DNA of 6,234 nt from Deltaproteobacteria bacterium (GTDB lineage Bacteria; Desulfobacterota; Desulfuromonadia; Desulfuromonadales; Geothermobacteraceae), in contig RFIO01000394.1 in assembly GCA_003695205.1 (NCBI GenBank), positions 1-6,234 on the forward strand. Reading direction: 5' to 3'. How positions within the stretch are numbered: position 1 is the stretch's first letter; the number at the start of each line of letters is the position of its first letter. Shown piece by piece: positions 4,515 to 6,234 of this stretch. The position numbers and the translations under genes were made by a program. The notes beneath the pieces are model-generated. The model was not told the origin of the DNA. It did not search any database and saw nothing but the letters and a program-made list of their open reading frames with translations.

Positions 4515-6234
4515 ATGACGTCCAGACATCTCACCCCGGGCCGGATGATTCACGGCTTCACCGTTACCGAAACAACCGACCTTCCGGAACTCAACCTGAG
4601 ACAGGTCCGGCTGGTGCATGAACGAACCGGTGCCCGCTACCTGCACCTGGAAGCGGACGATGACAACTGCCTGTTCGCCGCCTGTTTCCGTACCCCACCG
4701 GACGATTCGACCGGCGTCGCCCACATCCTGGAGCACACGGTGCTGTGCGGATCCGAGCGCTACCCGGTGCGCGACCCCTTTTTCGCCATGATCAAGCGGT
4801 CCCTCAACACCTTCATGAACGCCATGACCGCCAGCGACTGGACCAGCTACCCCTTTGCCAGCCAGAACCGCAACGACTTCGATAACCTGCTCGGCATCTA
4901 TCTCGACGCCGTCTTCTTTCCCCTGCTGCGCGAAGAGGACTTCCAGCAGGAGGGACACAGGCTTGAATTCGACGATGAGGGGCGCCTGACTGTCCAGGGG
5001 GTGGTCTTCAACGAGATGAAAGGGGCGATGGCCTCGCCTTCAAGCCTGCTCAGCAGGCGCCTGGCCAGGGCCCTCTACCCGACCACCACCTATCACCACA
5101 ATTCCGGCGGTGAACCGGAGAAGATTCCCGACCTGACCTGGCAGCAGCTGCGCGATTTTCACGCCCGCTACTACCATCCGTCGAACAGCTGGCTGTTCAG
5201 CTACGGCAACCGGCCGCTGGAACAGATTCTTGAGCAGGTCGACCGTCTGGCCCTGAGTCGCTTCGACCGGCTCGACATCGACAGCGCCGTCCCGTCCGAA
5301 CAGCGAATCGACCGGCCGCGACAGGTCGAAGAGCGCTTTCCGCTCGATCCTTCCGAATCGCCTGGCGGTCGCTCAATGGTCCAGGTTGGCTGGCTCACCT
5401 GCGACATCGAACAGAGCGATGAAAGGATGCTGCTGCATCTCCTGTCCATGCTGCTGCTGGGCAACCCTGCCGCCCCCCTGTACCGCGCCCTGCTCGAAAG
5501 CGGACTGGGAACCAACCTCGCCCCGGGCTGCGGCTACCATGACGACAACCGCTCGACCAGCTTCGCTGCCGGACTGCAGGGCACCGACCCCGACAAGGCC
5601 GAGGCCATCGAGCAGCTGGTACTCCGAACCCTCGACAGGGTAGCCGCAGAAGGTTTCGATACCGAACGGGTTGAAGCGGCGCTGCACCGGCTGGAATTCG
5701 CCAACCGGGAAGTAACCGGCGACTCCTACCCCTACCCGCTGCTGCTGCTGATGCGACTGCTCGGCAGCTGGCTGCATGCTGACGACCCGGTGACACCCCT
5801 GAAGCTGGAAGAACCTCTGGCCCGGCTGCGTCAGAAACTGGAAGATCCCGCCTACCTGGGCCGGGAAATTAACCGCCTGCTGATCGACAACCCGCACCGG
5901 GTGCGCCTGCTGCTGCGTCCGGACCCGAAGCTTCAGGAAGAAATGGACCTAAAGCTGCGGGATCGTCTCGACGGAATCGCCCGCCAGCTGTCCCCGGGCC
6001 AGGCCGAGGAGATTCGCCGCCGGGCGGAACAGCTGCGCAAACGCCAGGAGCAGCAGGACGACCTGAGCTGCCTTCCCTGCCTGACCCGCGGCGACATCCG
6101 CGTCGACGAGATTGTGATCCCGACCAGAGAGATCGGGGTGAATGCCGGGCGGTTTCACTTCTTTCCCCAACCGAGCAACGGCATCGCCTACCTGATCGGC
6201 CGTATCGACTGCGCAAGCCTGCCCGCGTCCGAAC
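4515..6234 (+). CDS. M16C zinc metallopeptidase, presequence-protease (PreP/Cym1) type, partial
   Basis: The frame is open from the ATG at 4515 to the right edge (573 codons plus one base). Family members are about 970-1000 residues, so roughly 40 percent is missing here. The inverted zinc motif HILEH is at 70-74 (ligands H70 and H74, catalytic E73), followed by the family stretch SERYPVRDPFF (80-90) and RSLNTFMNAMTASDWT (95-110). E167 in GVVFNEMKG is the expected third zinc ligand. FHARYYHPSNSW near 220 belongs to the first M16 half. A charged helical linker at about 493-515 and what follows fit the M16C-associated region. The second half, with the Arg/Tyr pair completing the active site, lies beyond the window. 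There is no signal peptide, so it is probably cytoplasmic, degrading peptides enclosed in its chamber. GGAG at 4505-4508, six bases upstream, supports the start. Confidence 0.93.
   Translation, partial: MTSRHLTPGRMIHGFTVTETTDLPELNLRQVRLVHERTGARYLHLEADDDNCLFAACFRTPPDDSTGVAHILEHTVLCGSERYPVRDPFFAMIKRSLNTFMNAMTASDWTSYPFASQNRNDFDNLLGIYLDAVFFPLLREEDFQQEGHRLEFDDEGRLTVQGVVFNEMKGAMASPSSLLSRRLARALYPTTTYHHNSGGEPEKIPDLTWQQLRDFHARYYHPSNSWLFSYGNRPLEQILEQVDRLALSRFDRLDIDSAVPSEQRIDRPRQVEERFPLDPSESPGGRSMVQVGWLTCDIEQSDERMLLHLLSMLLLGNPAAPLYRALLESGLGTNLAPGCGYHDDNRSTSFAAGLQGTDPDKAEAIEQLVLRTLDRVAAEGFDTERVEAALHRLEFANREVTGDSYPYPLLLLMRLLGSWLHADDPVTPLKLEEPLARLRQKLEDPAYLGREINRLLIDNPHRVRLLLRPDPKLQEEMDLKLRDRLDGIARQLSPGQAEEIRRRAEQLRKRQEQQDDLSCLPCLTRGDIRVDEIVIPTREIGVNAGRFHFFPQPSNGIAYLIGRIDCASLPASE

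Noticed and set aside
4464..4958. A 164-codon minus-strand open frame.
   Set aside because: It is antisense to the start of the M16C peptidase, whose HILEH region lies on the plus strand in the same interval.
5373..5897. A 174-codon minus-strand open frame, with another overlapping it.
   Set aside because: These are shadows of the peptidase reading frame, which is continuous on the plus strand through this region.

Overview
The window looks like ordinary chromosomal DNA from a GC-rich Gram-negative bacterium. It carries a complete retrograde lipid transport (Mla) system, which implies an outer membrane. The gene order (permease, ATPase, MCE protein, MlaA, MlaC), the M16C presequence-protease-type peptidase and the tRNA pair together suggest a deltaproteobacterium of the Desulfuromonadales type (Geobacter/Pelobacter/Desulfuromonas relatives). 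That placement is an inference from gene content and style, not from an alignment.

Layout, left to right. Positions 19-190 hold two tRNA genes on the minus strand, tRNA-Pro(TGG) followed by tRNA-Arg(TCT), both with an encoded CCA end. Positions 191-474 are a divergent intergenic region with two candidate leftward promoters for the tRNAs, a weak candidate rightward promoter, a short imperfect direct repeat and an inverted repeat. Positions 475-3944 are a five-gene plus-strand operon, mlaE-mlaF-mlaD-mlaA-mlaC, with gaps of 12, 6, -4 and 60 bases. Positions 3945-4168 hold no convincing gene. They contain a strong extended -10 promoter and a roughly 150-base leader with a terminator-like hairpin, a perfect 12-base palindrome and a UUCG hairpin. 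Positions 4169-4369 encode a 66-residue CspA-family cold-shock protein, closed by a textbook intrinsic terminator. A separate promoter then serves a large M16C metallopeptidase gene starting at 4515, which runs off the right edge after 573 codons.

How the genes work together. MlaE, MlaF and MlaD form the inner-membrane ABC complex, MlaC is the periplasmic phospholipid shuttle and MlaA is the outer-membrane component. The operon therefore encodes the whole phospholipid trafficking route except the STAS protein MlaB, which is not in this window. MlaA has a cleavable-type signal peptide without a lipobox cysteine, so it is probably not a lipoprotein here. The cold-shock gene and the peptidase appear to be independent transcription units.

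The most interesting non-coding signal is the cold-shock leader. A 12-base-pair hairpin followed by a T-rich run lies between the promoter and the start codon. It could be an attenuator, the 3' end of a short independent RNA, or a terminator for read-through from mla. I see no mobile element, CRISPR array or defence system, and no clearly new multi-gene system.
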